DNA of 64,000 nucleotides from Actinomadura parmotrematis. GTDB taxonomy: Bacteria > Actinomycetota > Actinomycetes > Streptosporangiales > Streptosporangiaceae. The stretch is from NCBI RefSeq assembly GCF_019458805.1, contig NZ_JAIBOA010000006.1, positions 186,001 to 250,000 on the forward strand, written 5' to 3'. Positions 1 through 8,477 of this stretch are shown piece by piece; within the stretch, counting starts at the first letter, position 1, and every line of letters begins with the position of its first letter. A program made the translations under genes and the position numbers. The notes beneath the pieces are model-generated. The model saw only the letters and a list, made by a program, of their open reading frames with translations, was not told the DNA's origin and did not search any database.

Positions 1-314
1 TGATGATCAACACGGGCGGCGAGAAGGTCTACCCCGAGGAGGTCGAGGTCGCCCTCAAGGACCACCCGGACGTCGAGGACGTCGTCGTGGTCGGCCTCGC
101 CGACGAGCGGTTCGGGCAGCGCGTCGCCGCCGTCGTCGCGCCCCGCCCCGGCACCGCGCCGACGCTGGCGGAGCTGACCGAGCACTGCCGCGGCCGCCTC
201 GCCGGCTACAAGCTGCCCCGCGAGGTGCGGATCGTGGACGAGGTGCAGCGCACCGCCGTCGGCAAGTCCGACTACAAGTGGGCGAGGGGCGTCTTCGCCG
301 ACGCGGCCTCGTAG
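1..314 (+). CDS. Acyl-CoA synthetase (AMP-binding), C-terminal fragment
   Basis: The 3' end of a gene that begins before the window; the reading frame is open from base 3. The roughly 103 residues form the small C-terminal domain of the ANL superfamily (acyl- or aryl-CoA ligase). The hinge-proximal motif INTGGEKVYPEEVE opens the fragment, and the expected late catalytic lysine is in the AVGKSDYKW segment near the end. It would activate a carboxylic acid as an acyl-adenylate and transfer it to CoA. The substrate cannot be told without the N-terminal domain. Its last 43 bases overlap tail to tail with the convergent glycosyltransferase gene. The family call is sound; specificity is unknown. Confidence 0.9.
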   Translation, partial: MINTGGEKVYPEEVEVALKDHPDVEDVVVVGLADERFGQRVAAVVAPRPGTAPTLAELTEHCRGRLAGYKLPREVRIVDEVQRTAVGKSDYKWARGVFADAAS

Positions 315-1396
315 CAGCCGTCGAACGCCGACAGGACCGCCGGCCAGGTGCAGCGCACCGGCGCGGTGGTCCTGTTGTGCGCGGCCATGCCGTGCCGGAG
401 CGCCGGGTCGGCGGCGAGCCGCAGCAGCGCCGCCGCCAGGTCGGCGCCCGACCGGCCGAGCAGCCCCTCGCGGCCCGGCTCGACGAAGTCGGCGACGCCG
501 CTCGCCGCCCGCGCCACGACGGGCAGGCCCGCCAGGCGCGCCTCCAGCGCGGCGAGCCCGAACGACTCGCGGGACGCGGGCGCCAGGAACACGTCCGCGC
601 CCGCGAGGACGGCCCGGACGGCGGGCCGGTCGAGGCGGCCGGTGAACCGCACCCAGCCCATGCGGTGCCGCCGCGCGTAGCGCTCCATGCGGCGCCGCGC
701 CGGGCCGTCGCCTACGACGGTCGCGCGGATCGGCGCGCGCGCGCCGACGTCGCGCAGCAGCCGTAGCAGCCGCATCGGCTCCTTGCGCGGCGCCAAGCGG
801 CCCACCGCGACGACGTGCAGCCGGTCCGCGCCGCGCACCCGCAGATGCGCGTGCGTCGCGAAATCCTCGCGCCAGTGCGCGACGTCGATGCCGTTCGACA
901 CGACCCGCACCGGGACGCGGCCGTCCACGACCCGCCGGATCGGCACGGCGGCGGCCTCGCTCACCGTGGTGACGACGAGCCCGCCGCGCCGCGCCCACGC
1001 CGCGAACAGCACCCGGTAGCAGGCCCGGCTGAACGGCCCCCACAGGCTGTGCACGGTGAGGACGACCGGCACCCCGGCCCGGCCCGCGCGCCGCACGGCC
1101 CGCCACGCGAACGGCGACACCGCGCCCGCGTGCACGTGCACGACGTCGGGCTTGCGGGCGCCCAGCACGGGCGCCAGCGACCGGCCGACCGGCAGCTCCC
1201 AGGGGAGCGGCGCGACGAGCCGGTCCACCGGGAACGGCGGCACCGCGCCCGCGCCGTCGCCGGGCCGCTCGGGCGTGGCGGTGGCGACGGCGACGTCGTG
1301 CCCGGCGGCGCGCTGCGCCCGCGCGAGCCCGTCCACCTGGACCTCGATCCCGCCGAGCCGGGGCAGGAAGCAGTCGCTGACGTGCAGGATTCTCAT
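272..1396 (-). CDS. Glycosyltransferase family 4 (GT-B fold)
   Basis: A 374-residue GT4 enzyme transferring a sugar from a nucleotide-sugar donor to a lipid or cell-envelope acceptor. The N terminus (MRILHVSDCFLPRLGGIEV) is the usual GT4 start with the glycine-rich donor-side loop. The NGID and VGDGPARRR segments mark the start of the C-terminal Rossmann domain. The E-x7-E donor-binding motif is seen in ESFGLAALE around residue 280. I chose the ATG at 1394-1396 because sequence further upstream is not GT4-like. The PIG-L deacetylase and LPG-type membrane protein genes run divergently from it, which suggests a shared role in a glycolipid or thiol-sugar pathway. The acceptor is unknown. Confidence 0.85.
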   Translation of the reverse strand: MRILHVSDCFLPRLGGIEVQVDGLARAQRAAGHDVAVATATPERPGDGAGAVPPFPVDRLVAPLPWELPVGRSLAPVLGARKPDVVHVHAGAVSPFAWRAVRRAGRAGVPVVLTVHSLWGPFSRACYRVLFAAWARRGGLVVTTVSEAAAVPIRRVVDGRVPVRVVSNGIDVAHWREDFATHAHLRVRGADRLHVVAVGRLAPRKEPMRLLRLLRDVGARAPIRATVVGDGPARRRMERYARRHRMGWVRFTGRLDRPAVRAVLAGADVFLAPASRESFGLAALEARLAGLPVVARAASGVADFVEPGREGLLGRSGADLAAALLRLAADPALRHGMAAHNRTTAPVRCTWPAVLSAFDGCYEAASAKTPLAHL

Positions 1397-1508
1397 CGCT
1401 GGCAGTCTCGGCAGTGCGGCCGCCCCGGCGGGCGCGGCAGCCGCCGCATGGCCCAGGTTTGACGCCGCCCAGACCTGATCTTCACGGACCGCCGGGCATC
1501 TAGAAGCA

Positions 1509-2321
1509 GTGCGACGGACCTGCGTCTTCTTCCACGCCCATCCCGACGATGAGGCGCTGCTGACGGCGGGCACCATGGCGCGCCTGGCCGCCGAGGGGCA
1601 CCGGGTGGTGCTCGTGGTGGCCACGGCCGGTGAGCTGGGTTTGACCGGGGGCGCCGGGGATCTCGGCGCGGTGCGGATGCGGGAGGTGCGGGCGTCGGCG
1701 GCGGCGCTCGGCTGCGCCCGCGTCGTCGCGCTCGGGTACGGGGACTCCGGCCTGGACGGCGCCGCGCCCGGCGGGTTCGCGTCCGCGGACGTCGCCGAGG
1801 TCGCCGCCGAGCTGGCCGGGCTGCTCCGGCAGGAGGGCGCCGACCTGCTCACCGTCTACGACCCGGCGGGCGGGTACGGGCATCCCGATCACGTGCAGGT
1901 CCACCGGACGGGGGTCGCGGCCGCCGCGCTCGCGGGCACGCCCGTCGTCCTGGAGGCCACCGTGGACCGGGACCTGCTGCTGCGGGCGCTCCGCCCGCTC
2001 GCCCGGTGGCGGCTCGTGCCGCGCGCCCTGGACGTCGCCCGGTTCGAGGCGGCGTACGCGGGCCGCGCGGAGATCACCCACCGGGTGCGGGTGCGGGCGT
2101 GGGCGGGCGCCAAGCGGGCGAGCATGGCCGCGCACGCGTCGCAGGCGACGGGCGGCGGCTCCGTCCGGACCCTCGCCGCGCTGCTGCGGCTGCCGGGCCC
2201 GCTGTTCCGGCGGGCGCTCGGCACCGAGTACTACGTGCGGCGCGACCTGCCGCCCGGCGAGGTCCACGACCACCCGCTCGCCGCCTGGCCCGCGCCCCAG
2301 CCCGCGCCGGCGGGCGGGTGA
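1509..2321 (+). CDS. PIG-L/LmbE family deacetylase
   Basis: A 270-residue zinc-dependent N-acetyl-sugar deacetylase of the LmbE/MshB type. The signature AHPDDE stands at residues 10-15, and the second metal or catalytic segment is GGYGHPDHVQVH near residue 120. Family members remove acetyl groups from GlcNAc-inositol, GlcNAc-PI or lipid-linked sugars; the substrate here is not evident. It starts with GTG at 1509, only three codons before the first conserved strand. The stop overlaps the GTG start of the next gene (GTGA), so the two are probably translationally coupled. Neighbouring GT4 and membrane protein genes suggest envelope glycoconjugate chemistry rather than bulk mycothiol synthesis, but mycothiol-related MshB activity cannot be excluded. 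Confidence 0.85.
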   Translation: MRRTCVFFHAHPDDEALLTAGTMARLAAEGHRVVLVVATAGELGLTGGAGDLGAVRMREVRASAAALGCARVVALGYGDSGLDGAAPGGFASADVAEVAAELAGLLRQEGADLLTVYDPAGGYGHPDHVQVHRTGVAAAALAGTPVVLEATVDRDLLLRALRPLARWRLVPRALDVARFEAAYAGRAEITHRVRVRAWAGAKRASMAAHASQATGGGSVRTLAALLRLPGPLFRRALGTEYYVRRDLPPGEVHDHPLAAWPAPQPAPAGG

Positions 2322-3373
2322 GGAGGCCGGCCCGCGTCGCGCTGTCGGCGCTGTCCCTGGCGGGCGCCGCCGCGCTCCTCGCCGCGCTGCCCTACGTCGT
2401 CGGCGCGGACTGGGAGCGCATCGGCGCCGAGCTCGGACGCCTCGGCGCCGTGCAGGTCGCGGGCCTGACGGCGCTCTGGTTCGCGGGCCTCGCGGCCTAC
2501 ACGTTCGTGCTGACGGCGTCGCTGCCGGGCCTCCGGCATCACCGGGCGCTCCTGATGAACGCGGTCGGCAGCGCGGTCAGCAACCTGCTGCCGCTCGGCG
2601 GCGCGGCGGGCGTCGCCGTCACCTTCGCGATGGGCCGCGGCTGGGGCCACCGCAACGCCGCGCTGGCGGTGTCGACGCTGGTCACCGGCGTGTGGAACGT
2701 GATGGCGCGGCTGCTGCTGCCGGCCGTCGGGATCGTCGCGCTGCTCCTCGCCGGCCGGGTGCCGGACGAGCGCCTCGCGACGCTCGCCTGGTTCGGCGCG
2801 GCGGTGCTGCTCGCCGCGCTCCTCGCGCTGGTGCTCGCGCTCCGCTCCGAGGAGGCGGCGCGGGCGCTGGACGGCCTCGTCCGCCGGCTCGCGCTGCGGC
2901 TCCCCGGCCGGCCCCGCGCGCTGCTGCTGAAGGCCGACGGGGCGCTGCTGGACGTCCGGAACCGGACGCTCGGGGTGCTGCGGACGGGCGGCCCCGGCCT
3001 CACCCTCGGCATGATCGCCTACCTGCTGCTCCAGGCGTGGCTGCTCCAGGCGTGCCTCGGCGCGGTCGGCGCGGGCCTCGGCGTCGCCGAGACCGCCGCC
3101 GTCTTCGCGATCAACCGGATGCTGACGACCGCCGTCGTCACCCCGAGCGGGGCGGGCATCAGCGAGACCGGCACGGCCGCGCTGCTGCTGCACTTCGGGG
3201 TGGCGCCCGGCCCGGCCGCCGCCGCGACGGTGCTCTACTCCTTCTACACCTTCGCGATCGAGGTCCCGTTCGGCGGCCTCGCCTGGCTGGCCTGGACGGC
3301 GGCCCGCCCGCGCGGCCGGGCGCCCGCGGACGGGGCGGCGCGCGCGCCCGGCCCGTCCCTGGTCAAGAAATGA
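2318..3373 (+). CDS. LPG synthase/UPF0104-type integral membrane protein
   Basis: A 351-residue polytopic membrane protein with about eight hydrophobic segments, of the lysylphosphatidylglycerol synthase transmembrane (AglD/UPF0104, flippase-like) family. The loop GGAAGVAVTFAMG and the later TPSGAGISETG motif are typical of the family. It has no soluble aminoacyl-transferase domain, so a role as a lipid or lipid-linked sugar flippase or membrane acceptor protein is more likely than LPG synthesis. The GTG start overlaps the stop of the PIG-L deacetylase gene by 4 bases (GTGA), defining a two-gene unit. The longer reading frame upstream lies inside the deacetylase gene and is a shadow. Confidence 0.8.
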   Translation: MRRPARVALSALSLAGAAALLAALPYVVGADWERIGAELGRLGAVQVAGLTALWFAGLAAYTFVLTASLPGLRHHRALLMNAVGSAVSNLLPLGGAAGVAVTFAMGRGWGHRNAALAVSTLVTGVWNVMARLLLPAVGIVALLLAGRVPDERLATLAWFGAAVLLAALLALVLALRSEEAARALDGLVRRLALRLPGRPRALLLKADGALLDVRNRTLGVLRTGGPGLTLGMIAYLLLQAWLLQACLGAVGAGLGVAETAAVFAINRMLTTAVVTPSGAGISETGTAALLLHFGVAPGPAAAATVLYSFYTFAIEVPFGGLAWLAWTAARPRGRAPADGAARAPGPSLVKK

Positions 3374-3422
3374 TTGCCCGGCGGCACGCTTGCACCGGCC
3401 CGATCCGACGAATAAATGCCCC

Positions 3423-4868
3423 ATGGGGGTCGAACGGCGGATACCGCTAGCTCGGCGGTATCGCCTGATCGCGCCGGTGGGCCACGGGGGCATGGGCACC
3501 GTGTGGCGCGCCTACGACGAGGTGCTCGACCGCGAGGTGGCCGTCAAGGAGGTGCGGCTGCCCGCGCGCGCCTCCGAGGGCGAGCGGCGGGTGCTCTGCC
3601 GCCGCCTGGTCGAGGAGGCCCGCGCCACCGCGGCGCTCACCCATCCCGGCGTCGTCGCCGTCCACGACGTGGTCGTGGAGGACGGCCGCCCGTGGATCGT
3701 CATGGAGCTGGTGCACGCCCGGTCGCTGTTCCAGGTCGTCGCCGAGGACGGGCCGCTGACGCCCGCGCGCGCCGCCCGCGTCGGCCGCGAGGTCCTCGCG
3801 GTGCTGCGCGCCGCGCACGGCGCCGGCATCGCGCACCGCGACGTCAAGCCCGGCAACGTGCTGCTCTGCGCCGACGGGCGGGTGCTGCTCACCGACTTCG
3901 GCCTCGCCGTGCACCTGGACGACGACGGCGACATCGCCGACACGCTGGCGCCCGGCATCCAGGGGTCCCCGGCGTACCTGGCGCCCGAGCGGGTCCGCGG
4001 CGACCCCGGCGGCGAGGCGGCGGACATGTGGGCGCTCGGCGCGACGCTGTACGCGGCCGTCGAGGGCGCGCCGCCGTTCCTGCGCCCGCACGCGCTCGCC
4101 TCGATGCTGGCGGTGCTGATGGAGGAGTTCGAGCCGCCGCGCGACGCGGGCGTCCTCGGCCCGGTGATCGTCGGGCTGCTGCGGCCCGACCCGGCCGAGC
4201 GGCTGACGGCGGCGGAGACGGCCCGCATGCTGGACGCGCTGATCGACGATGACGACGACGCCCAGGACGACGGCGGCGGGGCGCGGCGACCGCCCCGGGA
4301 AGGCCGGCGGCACCCGCGGATCGGCGCGTTCGCGAGCGTCGCGGCGTTCGCCGGCGCAGTCGTGGTGCTCGGCGCCTGGACGGCGCGCTGGAACGCCGTC
4401 GGGCAGAGCGACGCGGCGACGCTCGTCCCGGTCGCGGGCGCGGTCGAGCGGACCGTCGACTACCGCGTCCCGGGCGGCTACTCGGTGGACGTCCCCGCCG
4501 ACTGGCGGCGCACCGAGCGGGACGGCACCGTCCAGTGGGACGACCCCGACGCGCCGCAGCGGCTGCGGATCGCCCCGGCGCCCGGCGACGCGCTGGGCGG
4601 CCTCCGCTCGGCGGAGCGGACGGCCGAGGACGGCGGCCTGTACGCCGGGTACCACCGGCTGCGGCTGGAGCGCACGCCCGACCTCGCGGGCGGCGCGGCC
4701 GAGTGGGAGTTCACCTACCGGGGCCTGCCGGGCACGCCCGAGCTGCACGGGCTGCACAGCCGCGCCGGCGGCTACGAGCTGTCCTTCTCCGCGCCGGACG
4801 CGCGCTGGACGCCGGGCCAGCGGCTCTACGACAAGATCCTCGGCAGCTTCCGCCCCGAGGGCCACTGA
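3423..4868 (+). CDS. Transmembrane serine/threonine protein kinase (PknB-like)
   Basis: A 481-residue Hanks-type kinase. The N-lobe has the glycine loop (VGHGGMGTVW) and the ATP-anchoring lysine in AVKEV near residue 42. The catalytic loop is HRDVKPGNVLL near residue 140, followed by DFG and an APE-like motif (YLAPERV). After an acidic stretch (DDDDDAQDD) there is one membrane helix at about residues 300-322 and an extracellular domain of about 150 residues with no PASTA repeats. The outer domain resembles the compact sensor or ligand-binding domains of other actinobacterial kinases, but I do not recognise its ligand. The start ATG at 3423 gives the canonical kinase N terminus. It is transcribed alone. 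Confidence 0.9.
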   Translation: MGVERRIPLARRYRLIAPVGHGGMGTVWRAYDEVLDREVAVKEVRLPARASEGERRVLCRRLVEEARATAALTHPGVVAVHDVVVEDGRPWIVMELVHARSLFQVVAEDGPLTPARAARVGREVLAVLRAAHGAGIAHRDVKPGNVLLCADGRVLLTDFGLAVHLDDDGDIADTLAPGIQGSPAYLAPERVRGDPGGEAADMWALGATLYAAVEGAPPFLRPHALASMLAVLMEEFEPPRDAGVLGPVIVGLLRPDPAERLTAAETARMLDALIDDDDDAQDDGGGARRPPREGRRHPRIGAFASVAAFAGAVVVLGAWTARWNAVGQSDAATLVPVAGAVERTVDYRVPGGYSVDVPADWRRTERDGTVQWDDPDAPQRLRIAPAPGDALGGLRSAERTAEDGGLYAGYHRLRLERTPDLAGGAAEWEFTYRGLPGTPELHGLHSRAGGYELSFSAPDARWTPGQRLYDKILGSFRPEGH

Positions 4869-4886
4869 CCCCGTCTCTTCGAGGGA

Positions 4887-4903
4887 CCGGCCGGTACGGC
4901 CGG
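4887..4903. terminator. Short GC hairpin between convergent kinase and rho genes
   Basis: A perfect inverted repeat, CCGGCCG-GTA-CGGCCGG, lies in the 39-base gap between the stop codons of the kinase (+) and rho (-). There is no U-run, so it is at best a factor-independent stop of the I-shaped kind common in actinomycetes. Confidence 0.35.
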
Positions 4904-4907
4904 AGGA

Positions 4908-6104
4908 TCAGGCGGACTGCTGGACGCGCAGCAGGAACTCGGCGTTGGAGGCCGTCCCCTTCATCTTCTCCAGGAGCTGCTCGACGGCGCCCTGCTTGTC
5001 CATGCCGGACAGCGCGCGGCGGAGCCGCCAGTTGAGCGCCAGCTCCTCGGGCGCCATCAGCAGCTCCTCGCGGCGGGTGCTGGAGGCCTCCAGGTCGACG
5101 GCGGGGAAGACGCGGCGGTCGGCGAGGGACCGGTCGAGCTTCAGCTCCATGTTGCCGGTGCCCTTGAACTCCTCGAAGAACACCTCGTCCATGCGCGAGC
5201 CGGTCTCCACGAGCGCGGTCGCGAGGATGGTGAGGGAGCCGCCGTTCTCGATGTTGCGGGCGGCGCCGAAGAACTTCTTCGGCGGGTAGAGCGCGGTCGT
5301 CGCGACGCCGCCCGCGAGGATGCGGCTGTTGGAGGGCGCGGCGAGGTTGTAGGCGCGGCCGAGGCGGGTGATGGAGTCGAGCAGCATGACCACGTCGTGG
5401 CCCTGCTCGACGAGGCGCTTGGCGCGCTCCACGGCGAGCTCGGCGAGCGCGGTGTGCTCCTCGGCGGGCCGGTCGAAGGTCGAGTGGACCACCTCGCCGC
5501 GCACGGTGCGCAGCATGTCGGTGACCTCCTCGGGGCGCTCGTCGATGAGCACCACCATGAGGTGCACCTCGGGGTTGTTGGCGCTGATCGCGCTCGCCAG
5601 GGCCTGCAGCACCATGGTCTTGCCGACCTTGGGCGGCGACACGATGAGCCCGCGCTGGCCCTTGCCGATGGGGGACATCAGGTCGATGATCCGGGTGGCG
5701 AGGGGGCCGGTGTCCAGGCGCAGCCGCTCGTCGGGGAACAGCGGCGTGAGGCGGCCGAACTCGGGGCGGCCGGCGGCCTGCTTCGGCGGCAGCGCGTTCA
5801 CGGTGTCGACGTGGACGAGGGCGCTGAACTTCTCGCGGCCCGAGCGCGGGGTGCGGGCCGAGCCCTCGACGATGTCGCCGGGGCGCAGGTGGTTGGCCTT
5901 GACCTGGGCCAGCGAGACGTAGACGTCGTCGGGGCCGGGCAGGTAGCCGGAGGTGCGCACGAAGGCGTGCTTGTCCTGGATGGACAGGACCCCGCTGAAC
6001 GGGACGGTCAGCTCCTCGGCCGAGGTGGCGACCGGCTCCGCCGACTGCTGCCGCGGCACCTTCGCGGGCAGCGTCCGATCGGGGGAGATGGCGGTGGTGG
6101 GCAA
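4908..6104 (-). CDS. rho: Transcription termination factor Rho, short form
   Basis: A 398-residue RNA-dependent ATPase. A CSD/S1-like RNA-binding domain spans about residues 33-105, and the RecA-like motor follows. Walker A is SPPKVGKT near 156-163, Walker B is VVMLLDSITRLGRAYN, the Q-loop is GTGNMELKLDR, and an arginine-finger region is present. It lacks the N-terminal Rho_N helical domain and the long Arg/Asp-rich insertion that make typical actinobacterial Rho about 600-700 residues, and the usual neighbours (prfA, rpmE, thrB) are absent. That suggests a second, reduced Rho paralogue. I chose the TTG at 6102-6104 because a good ribosome site (GAGAAGGG) lies 7 bases upstream; a GTG at 6137 would add 11 residues but sits in a hairpin loop. 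Confidence 0.85.
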   Translation of the reverse strand: MPTTAISPDRTLPAKVPRQQSAEPVATSAEELTVPFSGVLSIQDKHAFVRTSGYLPGPDDVYVSLAQVKANHLRPGDIVEGSARTPRSGREKFSALVHVDTVNALPPKQAAGRPEFGRLTPLFPDERLRLDTGPLATRIIDLMSPIGKGQRGLIVSPPKVGKTMVLQALASAISANNPEVHLMVVLIDERPEEVTDMLRTVRGEVVHSTFDRPAEEHTALAELAVERAKRLVEQGHDVVMLLDSITRLGRAYNLAAPSNSRILAGGVATTALYPPKKFFGAARNIENGGSLTILATALVETGSRMDEVFFEEFKGTGNMELKLDRSLADRRVFPAVDLEASSTRREELLMAPEELALNWRLRRALSGMDKQGAVEQLLEKMKGTASNAEFLLRVQQSA

Positions 6105-6121
6105 TGCGGTTCCCTTCTCAG

Positions 6122-6145
6122 GCGGACGCGTCAGCACGCGTCCGC
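6122..6145 (-). promoter_or_regulatory. Perfect 10-bp hairpin directly 5' of the rho ribosome site
   Basis: Arms GCGGACGCGT and ACGCGTCCGC enclose a 4-base loop, ending a few bases before the GAGAAGGG ribosome site of rho. The position suggests control of rho mRNA structure or translation, or autoregulation as is known for enterobacterial rho. This is inference from position only. Confidence 0.4.
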
Positions 6146-6657
6146 ATGGAAGTCTGTTCCCGCGTACGGCCGCTGTACCCGCGGCGCGCTGGCGGAAAGA
6201 ACGAAAGAATGGCAGCTCGGTTCACCGGACCGGCTACGGCTCCCTTGGTGCGATGGCCTGGAATACACCATGCGTATACCCCGGCACTGACGAATGGGGA
6301 ACTCGAACCACCGGGCGCTCAGATGGCCCGGGCGGGGAAATCACGTCCCGGCCGCTCGATCGCGCGGGGAACCAGGGCGCTACCACGAGAGTACAGCAAC
6401 GTGCGCCCTTTCCGCATTCCCCGCTTCACCGGCCGGAATCAGCGGCGGCTCTTCCGCCGCGTCCCCGGCGTCTTCCGCGGGGAGGAACCGGTGGTCCTGC
6501 GAGGTGAGACGCCCGAAGCGGGCGCCGGGTTCGCGTACCGGGGCAGCGCGGTGGGCGCGGCGGCGCCCGGGGCGGGAGGGGTTCCGTCCCGCCCCGTACG
6601 ATGACGGCGGACGAGCCCCGGGCGACCGAGCGCCGGGCGAGCTCAGAGGGGGGATCC
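6146..6657. other. Gene-poor leader region between rho and crotonase genes
   Basis: About 510 bases upstream of both divergent genes without a convincing coding frame; reading frames here have low-complexity Arg/Pro composition. The region should contain both promoters and a rho leader. A TTCGA-containing stretch near 6300 was checked as a possible tRNA and does not fold as one. Confidence 0.4.
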
Positions 6658-7416
6658 ATGGCCCTGCGCCGCGCCGTCGCGGACGGCATCGCGACGATCA
6701 CCATCGACCGGCCGGGCAAGCGCAACGCGATGACCGCCGACATGTGGCGGGCGCTGCCGGGCCACCTGGACGCCCTCGCCGCCGACCCCGCCGTGCGGGT
6801 GGTCGTGCTGACGGGCGCGGGCGGCGACTTCTGCGCGGGCGCCGACATCGGCGAGCTCGGCGTCATCGACCGGCCGGGCGAGCCGCACCTGTCCACCGCC
6901 GCCGAGCAGGCGCTCGCGGCGTTCCCGAAGCCGACGATCGCGGCGATCGAGGGGTTCTGCGTCGGCGGCGGCTGCCAGCTCGCGGCGGCCTGCGACCTGC
7001 GGTTCGCCGCCGCGGGCGCCCGGTTCGGGATCACCCCGGCGCGGCTCGGGATCGTCTACCCGGCGGTCGCGACGGCGCGGATCGTCCGGCTGGTCGGGCC
7101 GGCGGCGGCCAAGTACCTGCTGTTCTCGGCCGAGCTGGTGGACGCCGGGCACGCCCTCCGGATCGGCCTCGTCGACGAGGTGGTGCCCGACGTGCACGCC
7201 CGCGTCGCCGCGTTCGCCGCCACCCTGACCACCCGGTCGCTGCTCACCCAGCAGGCCACCAAGCAGATCGTGGACGCGATCGCGGCGGGCGGGCCGGTGG
7301 AGGACACGGTGGCGGGCTGGCTCGCCGAGGTCGCCGCGGGCGGCGACGCCGCCGAGGGCGTCGCGGCCTTCCTGGAGCGCCGCACCCCCGCCTTCACCTG
7401 GACGGGCCGCTCCTAG
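6658..7416 (+). CDS. Enoyl-CoA hydratase/isomerase (crotonase) family protein
   Basis: A 252-residue crotonase. Motifs seen are RPGKRNAM, the oxyanion-hole strand GDFCAGADI, and the second oxyanion glycines in GFCVGGGCQLAAACD. In the segment FGITPARLGIVYP the position normally holding the first catalytic glutamate (PE of FGxPE) is alanine, as in several isomerase or otherwise diverged crotonases. Straightforward enoyl-CoA hydration is therefore not assured. The ATG at 6658 follows a strong ribosome site (AGAGGGGGG). It runs convergently towards a membrane-anchored protein gene and no pathway partners adjoin it. The family is certain; the reaction is open. Confidence 0.85.
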   Translation: MALRRAVADGIATITIDRPGKRNAMTADMWRALPGHLDALAADPAVRVVVLTGAGGDFCAGADIGELGVIDRPGEPHLSTAAEQALAAFPKPTIAAIEGFCVGGGCQLAAACDLRFAAAGARFGITPARLGIVYPAVATARIVRLVGPAAAKYLLFSAELVDAGHALRIGLVDEVVPDVHARVAAFAATLTTRSLLTQQATKQIVDAIAAGGPVEDTVAGWLAEVAAGGDAAEGVAAFLERRTPAFTWTGRS

Positions 7417-7442
7417 CGCGTCCCGATGCGTCCCGGCGCGGG

Positions 7443-8330
7443 TCAGCGGGCGGCGTAGAAGCGGGACTCGGGGAGGCGGCCGAGGGCGGCGGCGGTGCCG
7501 TCGGGGTCGGCCAGCAGCTCGGCGGTGTCCTTGCGGCGAAGCTCGGCGAGGGTGAGGACGCCGCAGGCGAGCCCGGCGGGCGTCCGCACGACGACGAGCG
7601 GCCCGATCTGCGCGCCGCCGCGCTCGATGGCGTCCAGGCAGTCCAGCAGCGCGCGCGCCTCGGGCTCGACGGCGCCGCCCTCGCGCAGCACCCGCAGCAG
7701 GTCGATGAAGTCGCGTTCCAGCGCGCGCGGGCTGCGCCCCGACAGGTAGTAGCGGAGGCGCCAGCCGCTCGCGCCGCCGTCGACGGGCAGCGCCATCTCG
7801 GTGTGCAGGCCGTGCAGGCCGGCGAGCCGCTCGTAGGAGCGCGCCAGCTCGGCGCGCGCCCCGGCGTCCCCGGCGGCGAGCGCCCCGGCGACGGTGTCCA
7901 CCGGGTCGGCGCCGAGGGACGCGGCGACGGCCTGGTCCAGCCGCCCGGCGAGCTGCTCGCGCACCGCCGCGACCTCGCCCGCCAGCAGGTCGATCGACTC
8001 GCGCTGGGCGGCGAGGCCGTCGTTGACCTGCGGCACGACCCGGTCGTTGATCTGGGCGACCAGCGACCCGATGCGGGCGTCCAGCTCGGCGACGGCGGCG
8101 TCCCGCGCCCCGTCGGGGGCCGCGCCGTCCGCGCCGGCGGCGCCCGCGAGCTCGTCCAGCCGCGCGCCGTGCTCGCGGCGCAGCTCGGCGACGTCCCCGG
8201 CGGTCCCCGAGAGGCGCCGGCGCAGCTCGGCGAGCTCGGGGGCCGGCGAGGTGCGCTTCCGCTCCGTCGCCAGGTAGAGCTCCCGCCCCGCGATCGCCAG
8301 GCAGAGCAGGACCAGCAGAACCGTCGTCAT
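7443..8330 (-). CDS. Membrane-anchored coiled-coil protein of unknown function
   Basis: A 295-residue protein I do not recognise as a named family. The first about 20 residues (MTTVLLVLLCLAIAGRELYL) form a single membrane anchor. An Ala/Glu/Arg-rich helical region to about residue 150 has strong coiled-coil character (ELAELRRRLS, AELRREHGARLDELAG). A mixed globular C-terminal half follows (RYYLSGRSPRALERDFIDLLRVL). The ATG at 8328-8330 is favoured because GGAGG lies 5 bases upstream; an adjacent ATG is too close. The topology suggests a cytoplasmic scaffold or septation-type protein, but nothing in the neighbourhood supports a specific role. Confidence 0.7.
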   Translation of the reverse strand: MTTVLLVLLCLAIAGRELYLATERKRTSPAPELAELRRRLSGTAGDVAELRREHGARLDELAGAAGADGAAPDGARDAAVAELDARIGSLVAQINDRVVPQVNDGLAAQRESIDLLAGEVAAVREQLAGRLDQAVAASLGADPVDTVAGALAAGDAGARAELARSYERLAGLHGLHTEMALPVDGGASGWRLRYYLSGRSPRALERDFIDLLRVLREGGAVEPEARALLDCLDAIERGGAQIGPLVVVRTPAGLACGVLTLAELRRKDTAELLADPDGTAAALGRLPESRFYAAR

Positions 8331-8477
8331 CATCCCCTCCAACGGGGCCATCTTGCCGGGCAAGACGCTTCACTATCTCTTCCCGCGCGGGGCCGGCAAA
8401 AGCGAAAAGGGCACATGGCGATGACCTTCGTCCGGAAAATTCCCCGGTGACTTATTTGCGGTGCCCCTTCCGGGCGG

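Noticed and set aside
6280..6400. A minus-strand GGTTCGA stretch resembling a tRNA T-arm
   Set aside because: The T-stem does not pair properly and no acceptor, D or anticodon stems can be built around it.
6643..8373. A minus-strand frame of 576 codons opposite the crotonase gene
   Set aside because: Arg/Ala/Gly low-complexity product typical of shadows; the plus-strand crotonase and the minus-strand coiled-coil gene in another frame explain the region.
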